Assembly: GCA_025056155.1 (NCBI GenBank)
Contig: JANWWL010000007.1
Coordinates: 1 to 64,000, forward strand
Source of the DNA: Sphingomonadaceae bacterium
GTDB lineage: Bacteria > Pseudomonadota > Alphaproteobacteria > Sphingomonadales > Sphingomonadaceae
Direction: 5' to 3'
Length of the DNA: 64,000 bases
The notes beneath the pieces were generated by a model that searched no databases, was not told the origin of the DNA, and was given only the letters and a program-made list of their open reading frames with translations. Positions 53,189 to 61,688 of the stretch are shown here, one piece after another. Each line of letters begins with the position of its first letter. Within the stretch, counting starts at the first letter, position 1. The position numbers were made by a program, and so were the translations under genes.

Positions 53189-54787
53189 TCAAGGCGTGGC
53201 CGGAACGGCCGTTTGCCTGGCGGTGGGGGCCGAGGCGGCAGGTGCCGGCCGACCGCCGGTCGCGTCCGGGCGGGCGGGCGGCGGTGGCGGCACGGGGGCC
53301 AGGACCCGCCCGATGGCCTCGGCCAACACCGCGCCCGCCTCGGCCTGTCGGTCTCCGCCCGGGGTGCCCGCGAACACCACCTGGGTCGGCCCCAGGCGGA
53401 AGCGGCGCACCCAGGGCCGGCGCCAGTCGACGTCGGCCAGTGGCCCCATGAACCGGCGGTAGCCCTCGAGCCCCTCGAACATGAGGAGGCTGTGGAGGAA
53501 GATCGTGTCCGTATTCTCGGCCAGGAACTCGACCGGCACGGCGATGGCCAGCGCATCGCCCCGGCGGGCGGCCTCTTCGAACGCTTCGCGCACCGAGCGC
53601 AGTTGGTTGGCCGGATCTTCGGCCCGGTCGGCGAACGCTTCTTGCGCCGTCACGACCGTCAGGCGCGCCCAGGCCCGGGCGCGCAAGACGTCGGCCAATG
53701 CCGGCGCCAGAAGCGTCGCGGCCCGCCCGCTGTTCTCCACCCAGGGGTCGCGCCGGCGCTGGGCCACGGGCAGGCCGTGGAGGGTGACCACCAGCGTGGC
53801 GCCCGCACCAGGCGACGGCGGCGGCGGGGCCACGGCGGCAAGGTGCCGGGCCCAGAAGGCGGCGTAGGCCTCGAGGTCGGCCATCTGGGGGGCGAAGACG
53901 AGCCGCGGAGCCGGCCGACCGGTGCGGCGGGCCCAGGCGTCCACGATGGCCTTCACGCGTGGATACGCCGCCCGATACTCTTCGAAGGCCGAATGGATGG
54001 GCAGGGCCGAGGCCAGGACGAGCGTGTCGAGCCTTTGGTCGAGAAGGGCCACAAGCGCCCGCTCCGCCTGCAGGGGTGCGAAGGCATCGAACACGGCCAC
54101 GTCCACCACCTGGGGGTGGGCCAGCAGCTGCCGCCGCGCGGCGGCAATCATGGCGAGCGTCTGGTCGCGCTGGGGCAGATAGCCGCCCGGAAGCCGCGGA
54201 TAGTAGAGGGCCCGGGCCTTCAGCATCGCCCGCTGGGCGGGCGATGGACTGCCCCCCTTGCGGCCCCGGTAGAGAAAGGTGCCGACGTCGCCCGCCGTGC
54301 GCTCGGAGGGCGGCACCCATTCCACGAGGCCGCGCCGGTGCTTCTCGACGAAGGGAATGCCGTCCCAGTCGACCGTGCGGCCGTCGAACGCCATCAGCAC
54401 TCGGGGCACGAACGGCTGCGTGGCATCGGGCCGGGTGGGGTCGATGAGCGCCACGCCCCGGTCGCGCAGCGCGATGCGGTTGATGGGCCAGGGCACGGCC
54501 ACGTCGAACAGCTTGGCGATGAAGTTCTCGGTGAACGCCGTGTCGAAGCGGCTGGGCTGCAGCAAGGCCACCACCACCACGCCCGTCCGCCCCTGGGCCC
54601 GGGTCCCGGGCGGTTGGTCGCGCACCGCCTCCCAGGCGTCCCAATGGAAGGGCCAGCCGCGCGGCTGGTTCATCAGGAACAACAGCAGGCCCGCAAAGCC
54701 CGCCCCCAGGACGGCGCCTGCCACCCACGCCAACCGGCGGCGGCGCCGGCGATCGGTGGCCCGCGGCCCCGCCACGCGGGCCCGCAT
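53189..54787 (-). CDS. Membrane-anchored protein with ferrochelatase/CbiX-like segments
   Basis: A 532-residue protein with a basic N-terminus and one membrane span (residues 19-39), so the bulk is probably periplasmic. Residues about 205-300 resemble a CbiX/chelatase half (VVDVAVFDAFAPLQAERALVALL, then ALPIHSAFEEYRAAY). Residues 330-440 resemble ferrochelatase: HGLP at 337-340 aligns with the catalytic His loop and VPVEFLAENTDTIF with the second catalytic block, though the usual Glu appears to be Asp427. The C-terminus is Pro/Ala-rich. It starts three bases after the TonB receptor stop, hence cotranscribed. Metal or tetrapyrrole handling is an inference only. Confidence 0.5.
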   Translation of the reverse strand: MRARVAGPRATDRRRRRRLAWVAGAVLGAGFAGLLLFLMNQPRGWPFHWDAWEAVRDQPPGTRAQGRTGVVVVALLQPSRFDTAFTENFIAKLFDVAVPWPINRIALRDRGVALIDPTRPDATQPFVPRVLMAFDGRTVDWDGIPFVEKHRRGLVEWVPPSERTAGDVGTFLYRGRKGGSPSPAQRAMLKARALYYPRLPGGYLPQRDQTLAMIAAARRQLLAHPQVVDVAVFDAFAPLQAERALVALLDQRLDTLVLASALPIHSAFEEYRAAYPRVKAIVDAWARRTGRPAPRLVFAPQMADLEAYAAFWARHLAAVAPPPPSPGAGATLVVTLHGLPVAQRRRDPWVENSGRAATLLAPALADVLRARAWARLTVVTAQEAFADRAEDPANQLRSVREAFEEAARRGDALAIAVPVEFLAENTDTIFLHSLLMFEGLEGYRRFMGPLADVDWRRPWVRRFRLGPTQVVFAGTPGGDRQAEAGAVLAEAIGRVLAPVPPPPPARPDATGGRPAPAASAPTARQTAVPATP

Positions 54788-54790
54788 GCC

Positions 54791-57382
54791 CTAGAAGCGG
54801 ACGCCCGCGCGCACGCCGAACGTCCGCGGCTGGGGCAGATAGGCCAGGAACCCGCGCCCCGGCGCGAAGCCTTCGGGCCGGCCGAAGTCCACGTTGCGCT
54901 GCGCGTTCTGGATCTTCGCAGTATCGAGCAGATTGTCGACGTAGAACAGGAACGAGACGTTCCGCCAGTCGAGCCCCGCGCGCAACTCCATCAGCCACAC
55001 CTCGGGTAGAAACACGAGGTTCGATTCGTCGGTGAAGCGCTTCGAGCGATAGCGGCCTGCAAGGCTGAGGAAGGCCTGCAGGCGCTCGGCGATCGGCTGG
55101 CGGTATTCCCCGGACAGGTTGAGCACGTGGCGCGGGCTCTTGCCCACCTGCCGGCCCGAGAAGTCGGCACAGATGTTGCCCGCTTCCGCCCGGTTCTGGT
55201 CCGAACTCGTCTGGCCCAGCGGCACGCCGCACTGCTCGAACAGGGCCGGGGGCGAGCCGGGCGGCGGCCCCTGGACGTAGGCCACGAAGTCGGAGTGGGT
55301 GAAGGCATAGCCCACGAGGAACCTGAGCCGCTCCCACGGGCGCCACTCGACGTCGGCCTCCACCCCCCAGATCTCGACCTTGCCCGCGTTCACGATGCCG
55401 GCCGTCGTGATCACCTGGCCGCCCGGGGTCACGTTCGTGTTCTGCACTCCGATCTGCTGGTTCGTGTAATCGTTGAAGTAGGCGTCGGCATTCACCACCA
55501 GCCCCAGCTCCGGAATGGTCGTCTTCACGCCCACTTCCCAGGCCGTCACCCGCTCGGGCAGGTAGCGCTGGTTGTCGAGCTCGACGATCTCGTTCGTGTT
55601 GAATCCGCCCGGTTTGAACCCCTTGGCCCACACCCCGTAGACGAGGGTGTCGGGTGTGGGCCGCCACTCCAGCGTCACTCGGGGGGTCAGTTTCTCGGAC
55701 TTGAGCGTGCCCGAGCGCGGGCAGGCCACCACCACGCCGGGCGGGGGCGAGCCGCCGGGGTTCGCGGGGTTGAAGGTGCTGCCGTTGGGGAATTGCGGCA
55801 GGCAGGTGGGCCGCAGCCGCTGCAGCGTCACGTCCTGCAGGCGCCAGCCGGGGATGTCGTAGTCGATCCGGTCATAGTTCCAGCGCACGTCGCCCGAAAG
55901 GCGCAGGCGCCGCGTGAGCTCGACCGCGGCGCTGGCGAAGACGCCATAGTAGCGGGTTTCGCGCGTGGTGCGGGCCGGGAAGGCGAAGTTGGGATCGGGT
56001 GCGGTCGCCAGGCGGAAGGGCGGGCCCGAAAGCGGCGAGTTGGGGTTCCGGAGCCAAAATTGCGCCGCGTTCACGAGTGCGGAGTCCTCGCTGAAGAGCT
56101 GAGCACCCAAGAGCACGTCCACCCGGCCGAAGCGGCGGAACAGGCGGAACTCGTGGTCGCGCGTGCGATTGTCGTAGCGCAAATCCTGCAGCGACGACAG
56201 CGCCAGCACCAGGCCCGCAGGGCCGGGGAAGTTCGAATAGTCGCCGTCCTGCAGGATGTGGCTGCGGTTGTCGAGGAAGCCGAACCGGCAGGTGAGGCTG
56301 CCCCAGTCGGCATCCCAGATGGCGTTGACCGAGACGATGTCTTGCCGGAAGTCGAGCCCGGCGAACGGCTGGCCCGTCAACGGATCGGGCGACAGGTCGA
56401 GGTCGCGTTCGGTGGCCTTGAGTTCGCCGACGAAGGTGCCCCGCGTGCACTGAGCGCGCGCGGGTGGCGGCAGCACCGAGGGGTCGGCGGGGCAGGGAAG
56501 GGTGGCTGGTGCTCCCGGCACCGGGGAATAGCGGGCCCCGGGGGCCGGCAAGCGGACGTTGGCGCCCACGAACGCCGTGGCCATCTCGCTCGCCCGTTCC
56601 TTCCCGTGGATCCAGCGGGCCACGACGCGCACGTCGTCCACGGGCTCGACCCTGAGGGCGACGCTCACCCCCTCCGAGCGCGAGGCCCCCACCTTCGCAT
56701 CCGTCACGGGATTGGTGTAGAAGCCGTCGCGTTCGGTGAAGGCGCCCCCCGCCTGCACCGACAGCCGAGGCCCCAGGATCGGCACGTCTACCCCGCCTTC
56801 GACCGACCGGAACCCCCCGCCGGCGAATTCCGCGAGCAAGCGCGCCCGGAATTCGGCCGCCGGCATGCGGGTGACGTAGTTGACGGCCCCGGCGAAGGCG
56901 TTGCGCCCGTACAGCACGGCCTGCGGACCCTTCACCACCTCGACTCGCTCGAGCTCGAACAGGCGGGCGTTGAGGCTCGCCCCGCCGCCGGCGATCGAGA
57001 TGTTCTCGCCCGCCAGGTCCTGCCCGTCGATCAGCACGGCGAGCGACGGCCGGCCGCGTTCGGCCTGCATGCCGCGGATGGCCGGCCGCGTGTCGTTCAG
57101 GAACCCGCCCATGTCGAAGGTGAGGCCCGCGACCAGCCGGCTCACGTCGGCCGTGCCGCGCACGCCCTCGGTGAACACCGTGCGGTCGTCCAGCACCGAG
57201 ACGGCGAGCGGCACGTCCTTGAGGGCTTCCGCCCGCTTGCGGGCCGTCACGATGATGTCGGCATAGGCCACGTCCGCTTCGGCGCCGTCGATTTGGGCCA
57301 GGGCCGGCACACCCGGCGCCACCAAGGCGAGCCCCGCTACCCACCCCAAGCGCCCCGTCCCCCTCGGCAGCCCACGCCCCAT
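54791..57382 (-). CDS. TonB-dependent outer-membrane receptor
   Basis: An 863-residue receptor of the sphingomonad-like type. Signal peptide residues 1-29 (PGVPALAQ), TonB-box region near ADIIVTARKRAEALKDVPLAVSV, plug domain with RPAIRGMQAERG and VEVVKGPQAVLYGRNAFAGAVNYVTR, and a 22-strand barrel ending in Phe (GVRAGVRF). The C-terminal NLLDTAKIQN block is typical. The ligand is unknown; a siderophore, vitamin or aromatic/terpenoid substrate are all possible. GGGAGGGG precedes the start. It is divergent from a TetR gene, with operator-like palindromes between. Confidence 0.94.
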   Translation of the reverse strand: MGRGLPRGTGRLGWVAGLALVAPGVPALAQIDGAEADVAYADIIVTARKRAEALKDVPLAVSVLDDRTVFTEGVRGTADVSRLVAGLTFDMGGFLNDTRPAIRGMQAERGRPSLAVLIDGQDLAGENISIAGGGASLNARLFELERVEVVKGPQAVLYGRNAFAGAVNYVTRMPAAEFRARLLAEFAGGGFRSVEGGVDVPILGPRLSVQAGGAFTERDGFYTNPVTDAKVGASRSEGVSVALRVEPVDDVRVVARWIHGKERASEMATAFVGANVRLPAPGARYSPVPGAPATLPCPADPSVLPPPARAQCTRGTFVGELKATERDLDLSPDPLTGQPFAGLDFRQDIVSVNAIWDADWGSLTCRFGFLDNRSHILQDGDYSNFPGPAGLVLALSSLQDLRYDNRTRDHEFRLFRRFGRVDVLLGAQLFSEDSALVNAAQFWLRNPNSPLSGPPFRLATAPDPNFAFPARTTRETRYYGVFASAAVELTRRLRLSGDVRWNYDRIDYDIPGWRLQDVTLQRLRPTCLPQFPNGSTFNPANPGGSPPPGVVVACPRSGTLKSEKLTPRVTLEWRPTPDTLVYGVWAKGFKPGGFNTNEIVELDNQRYLPERVTAWEVGVKTTIPELGLVVNADAYFNDYTNQQIGVQNTNVTPGGQVITTAGIVNAGKVEIWGVEADVEWRPWERLRFLVGYAFTHSDFVAYVQGPPPGSPPALFEQCGVPLGQTSSDQNRAEAGNICADFSGRQVGKSPRHVLNLSGEYRQPIAERLQAFLSLAGRYRSKRFTDESNLVFLPEVWLMELRAGLDWRNVSFLFYVDNLLDTAKIQNAQRNVDFGRPEGFAPGRGFLAYLPQPRTFGVRAGVRF

Positions 57383-57449
57383 CGCACCCCTCCCTGTCCC
57401 GCCGTGGGGGCCGCGACATTCGGCCGGCCCCCGTGTCGGGTTGGCAAAG

Positions 57450-57464
57450 TTGACCGACCGGTCT
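57450..57464. promoter_or_regulatory. TetR operator-like palindrome upstream of the TonB receptor
   Basis: TTGACCGACCGGTCT contains the perfect palindrome GACCGGTC (57456-57463) in a TTGACCGA context that could also be a -35 element. It lies between the divergent receptor and tetR starts. The same 11-mer ACCGACCGGTC recurs at 57528-57538. Confidence 0.6.
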
Positions 57465-57523
57465 AGTTCAGCGCGTCCAGGAGGGCGCGTCAAGGCGCCC
57501 CGCCACTGCGCCCGGGAGAGGAG

Positions 57524-58204
57524 ATGAACCGACCGGTCACCACGCGGCCCGCCGCCGCCGGCCCCGCCCCCGCAGGACGGCGCGCGGCCCGTCGGCTGGC
57601 CACCCGCACCGCCATCTTGGACGCCTTCGACCGGCTGTTGGCACGCGGCGGGGTGGCCGCGCTGGGCGTGAACGCGCTCGTGAAGGAAGCCGGCGTGGGC
57701 AAGAAGGCGCTGTACGACCGGTTCGGCGGGCTGGCCGGCGTGGCCGCCGCCTGGGTGCGCGAACGCACCGTGTGGCAGAGCCTGGAATCGATCATCGGCG
57801 AAAGCTGGGAGGCGTTCCGGGCGCGCCCGCCGGCCGACCGGCTGTTGCACGCCCATCGCTGTTATGCCGAAAGCCTGCGCCGCAACCCGCGCCTGTGCGA
57901 ACTGCTGGCCGGCGAATTCCTGCACTCGCCCGAAGTGAAGGGGGCGGTGGACCACGTCCGCCAGATGGTGCGCGCCGATTTCGACCGCGTGCTGGCTTCC
58001 GATCCCGCCTTGCGCCGGCCGGCCTTCGCGGCGCTCAACCTCGTGGCCTACGCGGTGGCCACCTATCTGGGCCTCAGAGCCCACCACCAGCCCCAGTTCT
58101 TCGGCTTCGACCTGTCGGCCGAGACGCCCTGGCTGGCCGTGATGGAGATGGTGGAACGCGTGTTGCGCGCTGCCGGCGCGGCGGCCGAGGCCGAAATTGA
58201 CTGA
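57524..58204 (+). CDS. TetR-family transcriptional regulator
   Basis: A 226-residue regulator with an N-terminal helix-turn-helix at about residues 27-70 (RTAILDAFDRLLARGGVAALGVNALVKEAGVGKKALYDRFGG) and a C-terminal ligand/dimer domain resembling TetR C-terminal group regulators. A GGAGAGGAG Shine-Dalgarno lies just before the ATG. Palindromes GACCGGTC lie upstream and over its first codons, so autoregulation and control of the divergent receptor are likely. Its stop overlaps the following SMP-30-like gene. Confidence 0.92.
   Translation: MNRPVTTRPAAAGPAPAGRRAARRLATRTAILDAFDRLLARGGVAALGVNALVKEAGVGKKALYDRFGGLAGVAAAWVRERTVWQSLESIIGESWEAFRARPPADRLLHAHRCYAESLRRNPRLCELLAGEFLHSPEVKGAVDHVRQMVRADFDRVLASDPALRRPAFAALNLVAYAVATYLGLRAHHQPQFFGFDLSAETPWLAVMEMVERVLRAAGAAAEAEID
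57528..57538. promoter_or_regulatory. Second GACCGGTC operator-like site, over the tetR start
   Basis: ACCGACCGGTC at 57528-57538 covers codons 2-5 of tetR and repeats the upstream site exactly, 75 bp apart. Binding here would block translation-proximal transcription of the tetR-SMP30-Rieske run. Confidence 0.55.
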
Positions 58205-58210
58205 GCGGTC
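58197..58210. promoter_or_regulatory. Third, imperfect operator-like site at the SMP-30 gene start
   Basis: TTGACTGAGCGGTC differs at two positions from TTGACCGACCGGTC found upstream of the receptor. It coincides with the TTG start of the SMP-30-like gene and the tetR stop. It is weaker and could be chance. Confidence 0.3.
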
Positions 58211-59093
58211 CCTCTCGCCGCTTGCCGCGGGCGACCTGCTGGTCACCGCCACGCGGCTCGCGGCCGACGCGCGCTATCCCACGGGAAACGGAGCCGTCCG
58301 GCAACTGGGGGCGGATCTGAGGCCCAAGGCCGAAGCCTTGACCGGCAGCACGGGGCTGGTGGCGGGCCTGGGCCGGTTGCCCGACGGCTCGGTGCTGGCC
58401 CTCGATCCCCAAGCCCGCACGGTGGCCCGCTTCCACCCCGACGGTCGGCGCGCGCCCGATCCGGACCTGGGCGGACATCCCTTCGGCGCGATGCTGGTGA
58501 CGCCGGAGGGCGACGTGCTGCTGGCCGAGCACTTGTGCGCGCCCTCGGGGCCCTTCGCCGGCGAAGGCCGGGTGCACCGCTTCACCGCCGACCTTCGCCC
58601 CGTCCGCCGCTACGCCACCTTGTTCCACGGCGGCGTCTCGGGCTTCCTGGGGGTGACCCACATGGTCCTCTCGGTCGATGGAACCACCCTGTTCCATCTG
58701 TCGGAGACGGGCCCGCACGTCTATGCGCATGACCTGAAGGCCGATCGCGCGCTGGGCCCCGTGTTCACCGCCCGGGAACCGCCGGCGATGCTCTTCGGCC
58801 TGTGCCGGCTGCCCGAGGGGGATCTGTTGGTCGCAACCGGTCGGGGCCTGCTGCGCCTGAACGGGGGCCAAGCGGGCTTCGAGCCGGCGGGCCACATCCC
58901 CTTGCCGCCCGCCCGGCCCGGTGAACGCGCGGGCTGGGCGAACGTCATCGTGCGGCCCCGCCATCCCACGGTGTGGGCGCTCGACTTCCACGGCGGACGG
59001 CTGGCCGAAGTGGACCCCGAGGGCGGAAACGTGCGCCGCCTGGTGGACCTCGGCCTGCCTTCGGCCCTCGCATCCCTCCTGGAGGTGCCATGA
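58197..59093 (+). CDS. SMP-30/gluconolactonase-like beta-propeller
   Basis: A 298-residue six-bladed propeller-like protein without signal peptide. Repeats such as GLGRLPDGSVLALDPQARTVARFHPDGR, LVTPEGDVLLAEH, MVLSVDGTTLFHLSETG and GLCRLPEGDLLVATGRGL are typical of SMP-30/gluconolactonase or NHL-type lactonases. Metal ligands cannot be assigned with certainty. It starts at TTG 58197, overlapping the tetR stop by eight bases, and couples to the Rieske gene by ATGA, so a lactone- or ester-hydrolysing step in the same pathway is plausible. Confidence 0.75.
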   Translation: MTERSLSPLAAGDLLVTATRLAADARYPTGNGAVRQLGADLRPKAEALTGSTGLVAGLGRLPDGSVLALDPQARTVARFHPDGRRAPDPDLGGHPFGAMLVTPEGDVLLAEHLCAPSGPFAGEGRVHRFTADLRPVRRYATLFHGGVSGFLGVTHMVLSVDGTTLFHLSETGPHVYAHDLKADRALGPVFTAREPPAMLFGLCRLPEGDLLVATGRGLLRLNGGQAGFEPAGHIPLPPARPGERAGWANVIVRPRHPTVWALDFHGGRLAEVDPEGGNVRRLVDLGLPSALASLLEVP

Positions 59094-60238
59094 TCATCAA
59101 CCAATGGTACGTGGCCGCGGAATCGGCCGAGGTGACCGCCGCCGCCCCACGCAAGGTGCGGTTGCTGGGACTCGACTTCACCCTGTTTCGCGACCCCGCG
59201 GGGCGGGTGCACTGCTTGTCCGACGTCTGCGTCCATCGCGGCGCGTCGCTGGGCGAGGGCCGGATCGAGCGCGGCTGCGTCGAATGCCCCTACCACGGCT
59301 GGTGGTTCGACGGCGAAGGGCAGGTCCGGCGCATCCCGTCGCTGCCGCCCGACACGCCGATCCCGAAGCGCGCCCGGGTGGACGCCTATCCCGTGGTCGA
59401 ACGGTACGGCTGGGTCTGGGTGTTCCTGGGCGACCTGCCCGAGGCCGAGCGACCGCCCTTGCCCGACTTTCCCGAATACGAGGACCGGGCGAACTGGCGC
59501 TGCATCCGGGGTGACTGGCACTGGCGGGCCAACTATGCGCGTGTGGTGGAAAACGGGCTCGACTTCGCGCACGCGCCCTTCGTCCACCCCAGTTTCGGCG
59601 ACCGCGAGCGGGCGGAAATCCATGATTTCGAGGTGGAAGCCGACGCCTGGTCGGCCCGGGCGAAGGTGACCTACATTCCCCCCCTGCCCCGCGGGGTGTG
59701 GAAGTGGCTGCGCCGCGAGCGCACCCCCGTCCAGGCCCAACCCAGTTTCCACCTGTCTGGGGCGACCATGCGGCTCGACGTGTGGCTCACCCCATCCTGG
59801 CGGATGGTCATCTTCGACGTGAACACACCGGTCGACGAAGTGACCACCCACACCCGCTGGATCATGGCGCGCAACTTCTTCCGCCACCCGCTGTTCGATG
59901 GCGACGCCCGGCGACGGACCCTCAAGATCTTCCGCCAGGACACGGCGATCGTCGAGAAGATCTGCCCCGAGATCGTGCCGCTCGACCTGACGGAGGAATT
60001 CTCGGTCAAGTCGGACGCCCTGATGAACGCGTTCCGCCAGCGGCGGCGTGAGCTGGTGGAGCGCGGCTGGGCCATCGACGTGGAGACCTTGCGCCATCAC
60101 CTCGACGGCCGGCGGGCGCTCGTCATTCCCTCCCCGGCCCGGCGGGCGGCCGGCGGGCGCAACTTCGTGTTGAAGACGGTGCCGCTGCTGCCGCCCCGGG
60201 CCCCGTCGCCCGAGCCGCTGCGGACGGCCGCCGCATGA
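59090..60238 (+). CDS. Rieske non-heme iron oxygenase, alpha subunit
   Basis: A 382-residue aromatic-ring-hydroxylating or O-demethylating oxygenase. The Rieske cluster ligands are Cys47/His49 (CVHRG) and Cys66/His69 (CPYHGWWF); the catalytic mononuclear iron site is Asp158, His161, His166 (NGLDFAHAPFVH). Both halves are intact, so it should be active with a reductase, which is not encoded nearby. The type resembles vanillate-demethylase/PaO-like single-component oxygenases; no C-terminal CxxC is present. It overlaps its neighbours by ATGA on both sides. Substrate unknown. Confidence 0.92.
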   Translation: MIINQWYVAAESAEVTAAAPRKVRLLGLDFTLFRDPAGRVHCLSDVCVHRGASLGEGRIERGCVECPYHGWWFDGEGQVRRIPSLPPDTPIPKRARVDAYPVVERYGWVWVFLGDLPEAERPPLPDFPEYEDRANWRCIRGDWHWRANYARVVENGLDFAHAPFVHPSFGDRERAEIHDFEVEADAWSARAKVTYIPPLPRGVWKWLRRERTPVQAQPSFHLSGATMRLDVWLTPSWRMVIFDVNTPVDEVTTHTRWIMARNFFRHPLFDGDARRRTLKIFRQDTAIVEKICPEIVPLDLTEEFSVKSDALMNAFRQRRRELVERGWAIDVETLRHHLDGRRALVIPSPARRAAGGRNFVLKTVPLLPPRAPSPEPLRTAAA

Positions 60239-61587
60239 GGGTCGCGCCGCCGCCTTCGGAGGCGACCGCCATGGGGCCGGCCGACGGCCGGACGCCTGGG
60301 CGCCCGGCACGGGTGCTGCGCCGGCTGGCGCGATGGCTGGGGTGGGGGTTCCTGGCGCTCGTGGGCTCGGGCGCCCTGCTGTGGCTTCTCAACCTCGAGT
60401 ACATGAACCGCTATTGGCGCCTGGCGGTCGCCCAGATGCGGGGCGAATCCCAGCGCGCGGATTGGTACGATCCCGTCGACACCGTGCCCGGGGCGGCCTT
60501 CACGCCCCTGCCGCGGGCTGCCACCCCCGCGATCGCCCCGGCGTTCCTGAACGAAGCCCGCGCCTACGCCCGGGCCACCCGCTCCGACGGGTTCCTGGTG
60601 TGGCAGGGCGGGGCCGTGCAGGAGGCGAGCTATTTCAACGGCCACCGGGAGGCGGACCTGGTCGCCTCGAAGTCGATGGCCAAGATGGTAGTGGGCATCC
60701 TGATCGGCCGCGCGGTGGCGCAGGGCCATATCCGCTCGATCGACCAGCCGGTGGCCGACTTCGTCACCGAATGGAAGGGCACGCCGAAGGCCACCCCCAC
60801 CATCCGCCACTTCCTGTGGAATTCCAGCGGGCTTACCCGCTTCACCTACAACGACTTCGCGCCCTGGTCGCTCGCCATGCGGGAATATCTGTCGCCGCAT
60901 CACGAGCGGATCCTGATCCACGAGACGCGCCTCGAGTATCCGCCAGGCCGCGAATATGACTATTCGATGATCACGAGCGACGTGCTGGCCTTGGTCATCG
61001 AGCGCGCGACCGGCCGGCGGTATGCCGAGTATCTGGGCCAGGAGCTATTGAAGCCCATCGGGGCGGCGGGCGGCACCGTCTACGTCAACCGGCCCGGCGG
61101 GCTCGCCCATGCGGGCTGCTGTCTTAACCTGCCGGCCGAAAGTTTCCTGCGCCTGGGCATCCTGCTGGCGCAGGACGGCGTGTGGGAGGGGCGGCGCCTG
61201 CTGCCCGAGGGCTGGGTGCGGGACACCGTGACACCCTCCCCCGCCAATCCCCATTGGGGCCTGCACATGTGGATCGGCCGGCCGTGCGTGAAGCGCCTGC
61301 GCTGGTTTCCCGAGCGCGCCCAGCCCGTGGGCGTGCTGCATTCCGAATGCTACCTGGCCCCGGACCTGTTCCTCTTCGACGGAGCGGGGCACCAGGCGAT
61401 GTGGATCGTCCCCAGCCTCGACTTGGTGGTGCTGCGCTTCGGCCCGCCGCCCACCCGCCGACCAGGCCTGCCGGGCGAGTTCGACAACAGTCGCCTGCCC
61501 AACACGATCATCCGGGGCCTGAAGGCCGCCCGAAACGCTCCGGCCACCCCGCCCCCGCCGGCCGGGGCCGCCACGGGCGGGGTCTAG
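60235..61587 (+). CDS. Serine hydrolase of the class C beta-lactamase family, membrane-anchored
   Basis: A 450-residue hydrolase with an N-terminal membrane anchor (residues 34-54), then a penicillin-binding/esterase fold. The catalytic SxxK is Ser147-Met-Ala-Lys150 (SKSMAKMVVGILIGRAV); the tyrosine motif is in REYDYSMITSDVLALVIERATG. It more closely resembles EstB-like esterases and 6-aminohexanoate-dimer hydrolases (TIRHFLWNSSGL) than true beta-lactamases. Coupling to the Rieske gene by ATGA suggests ester or amide cleavage in the same pathway, in the periplasm. A Pro/Ala tail ends it. Confidence 0.88.
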   Translation: MRVAPPPSEATAMGPADGRTPGRPARVLRRLARWLGWGFLALVGSGALLWLLNLEYMNRYWRLAVAQMRGESQRADWYDPVDTVPGAAFTPLPRAATPAIAPAFLNEARAYARATRSDGFLVWQGGAVQEASYFNGHREADLVASKSMAKMVVGILIGRAVAQGHIRSIDQPVADFVTEWKGTPKATPTIRHFLWNSSGLTRFTYNDFAPWSLAMREYLSPHHERILIHETRLEYPPGREYDYSMITSDVLALVIERATGRRYAEYLGQELLKPIGAAGGTVYVNRPGGLAHAGCCLNLPAESFLRLGILLAQDGVWEGRRLLPEGWVRDTVTPSPANPHWGLHMWIGRPCVKRLRWFPERAQPVGVLHSECYLAPDLFLFDGAGHQAMWIVPSLDLVVLRFGPPPTRRPGLPGEFDNSRLPNTIIRGLKAARNAPATPPPPAGAATGGV

Positions 61588-61688
61588 GCGTCGTTCCCGC
61601 CACGCCCCGCGGGCCTTGGGGCCGGCGCCATCGTCCGCCCGTCCCACCCGCCGCCGGTGCCACGGCCCGCCCGCCCCGGCAGACCGCG

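Noticed and set aside
54791-58252. Reading the TonB receptor as an 1153-residue protein starting at 58252
   Set aside because: The extra N-terminus is antisense to the TetR gene; the receptor signal peptide and ribosome-binding site are at 57382.
59090-60238. Rieske protein as a pheophorbide a oxygenase in a tetrapyrrole-degradation pathway with the chelatase-like protein
   Set aside because: The C-terminal CxxC motif expected in that family is absent and the chelatase similarity is weak; only a general Rieske call is justified.
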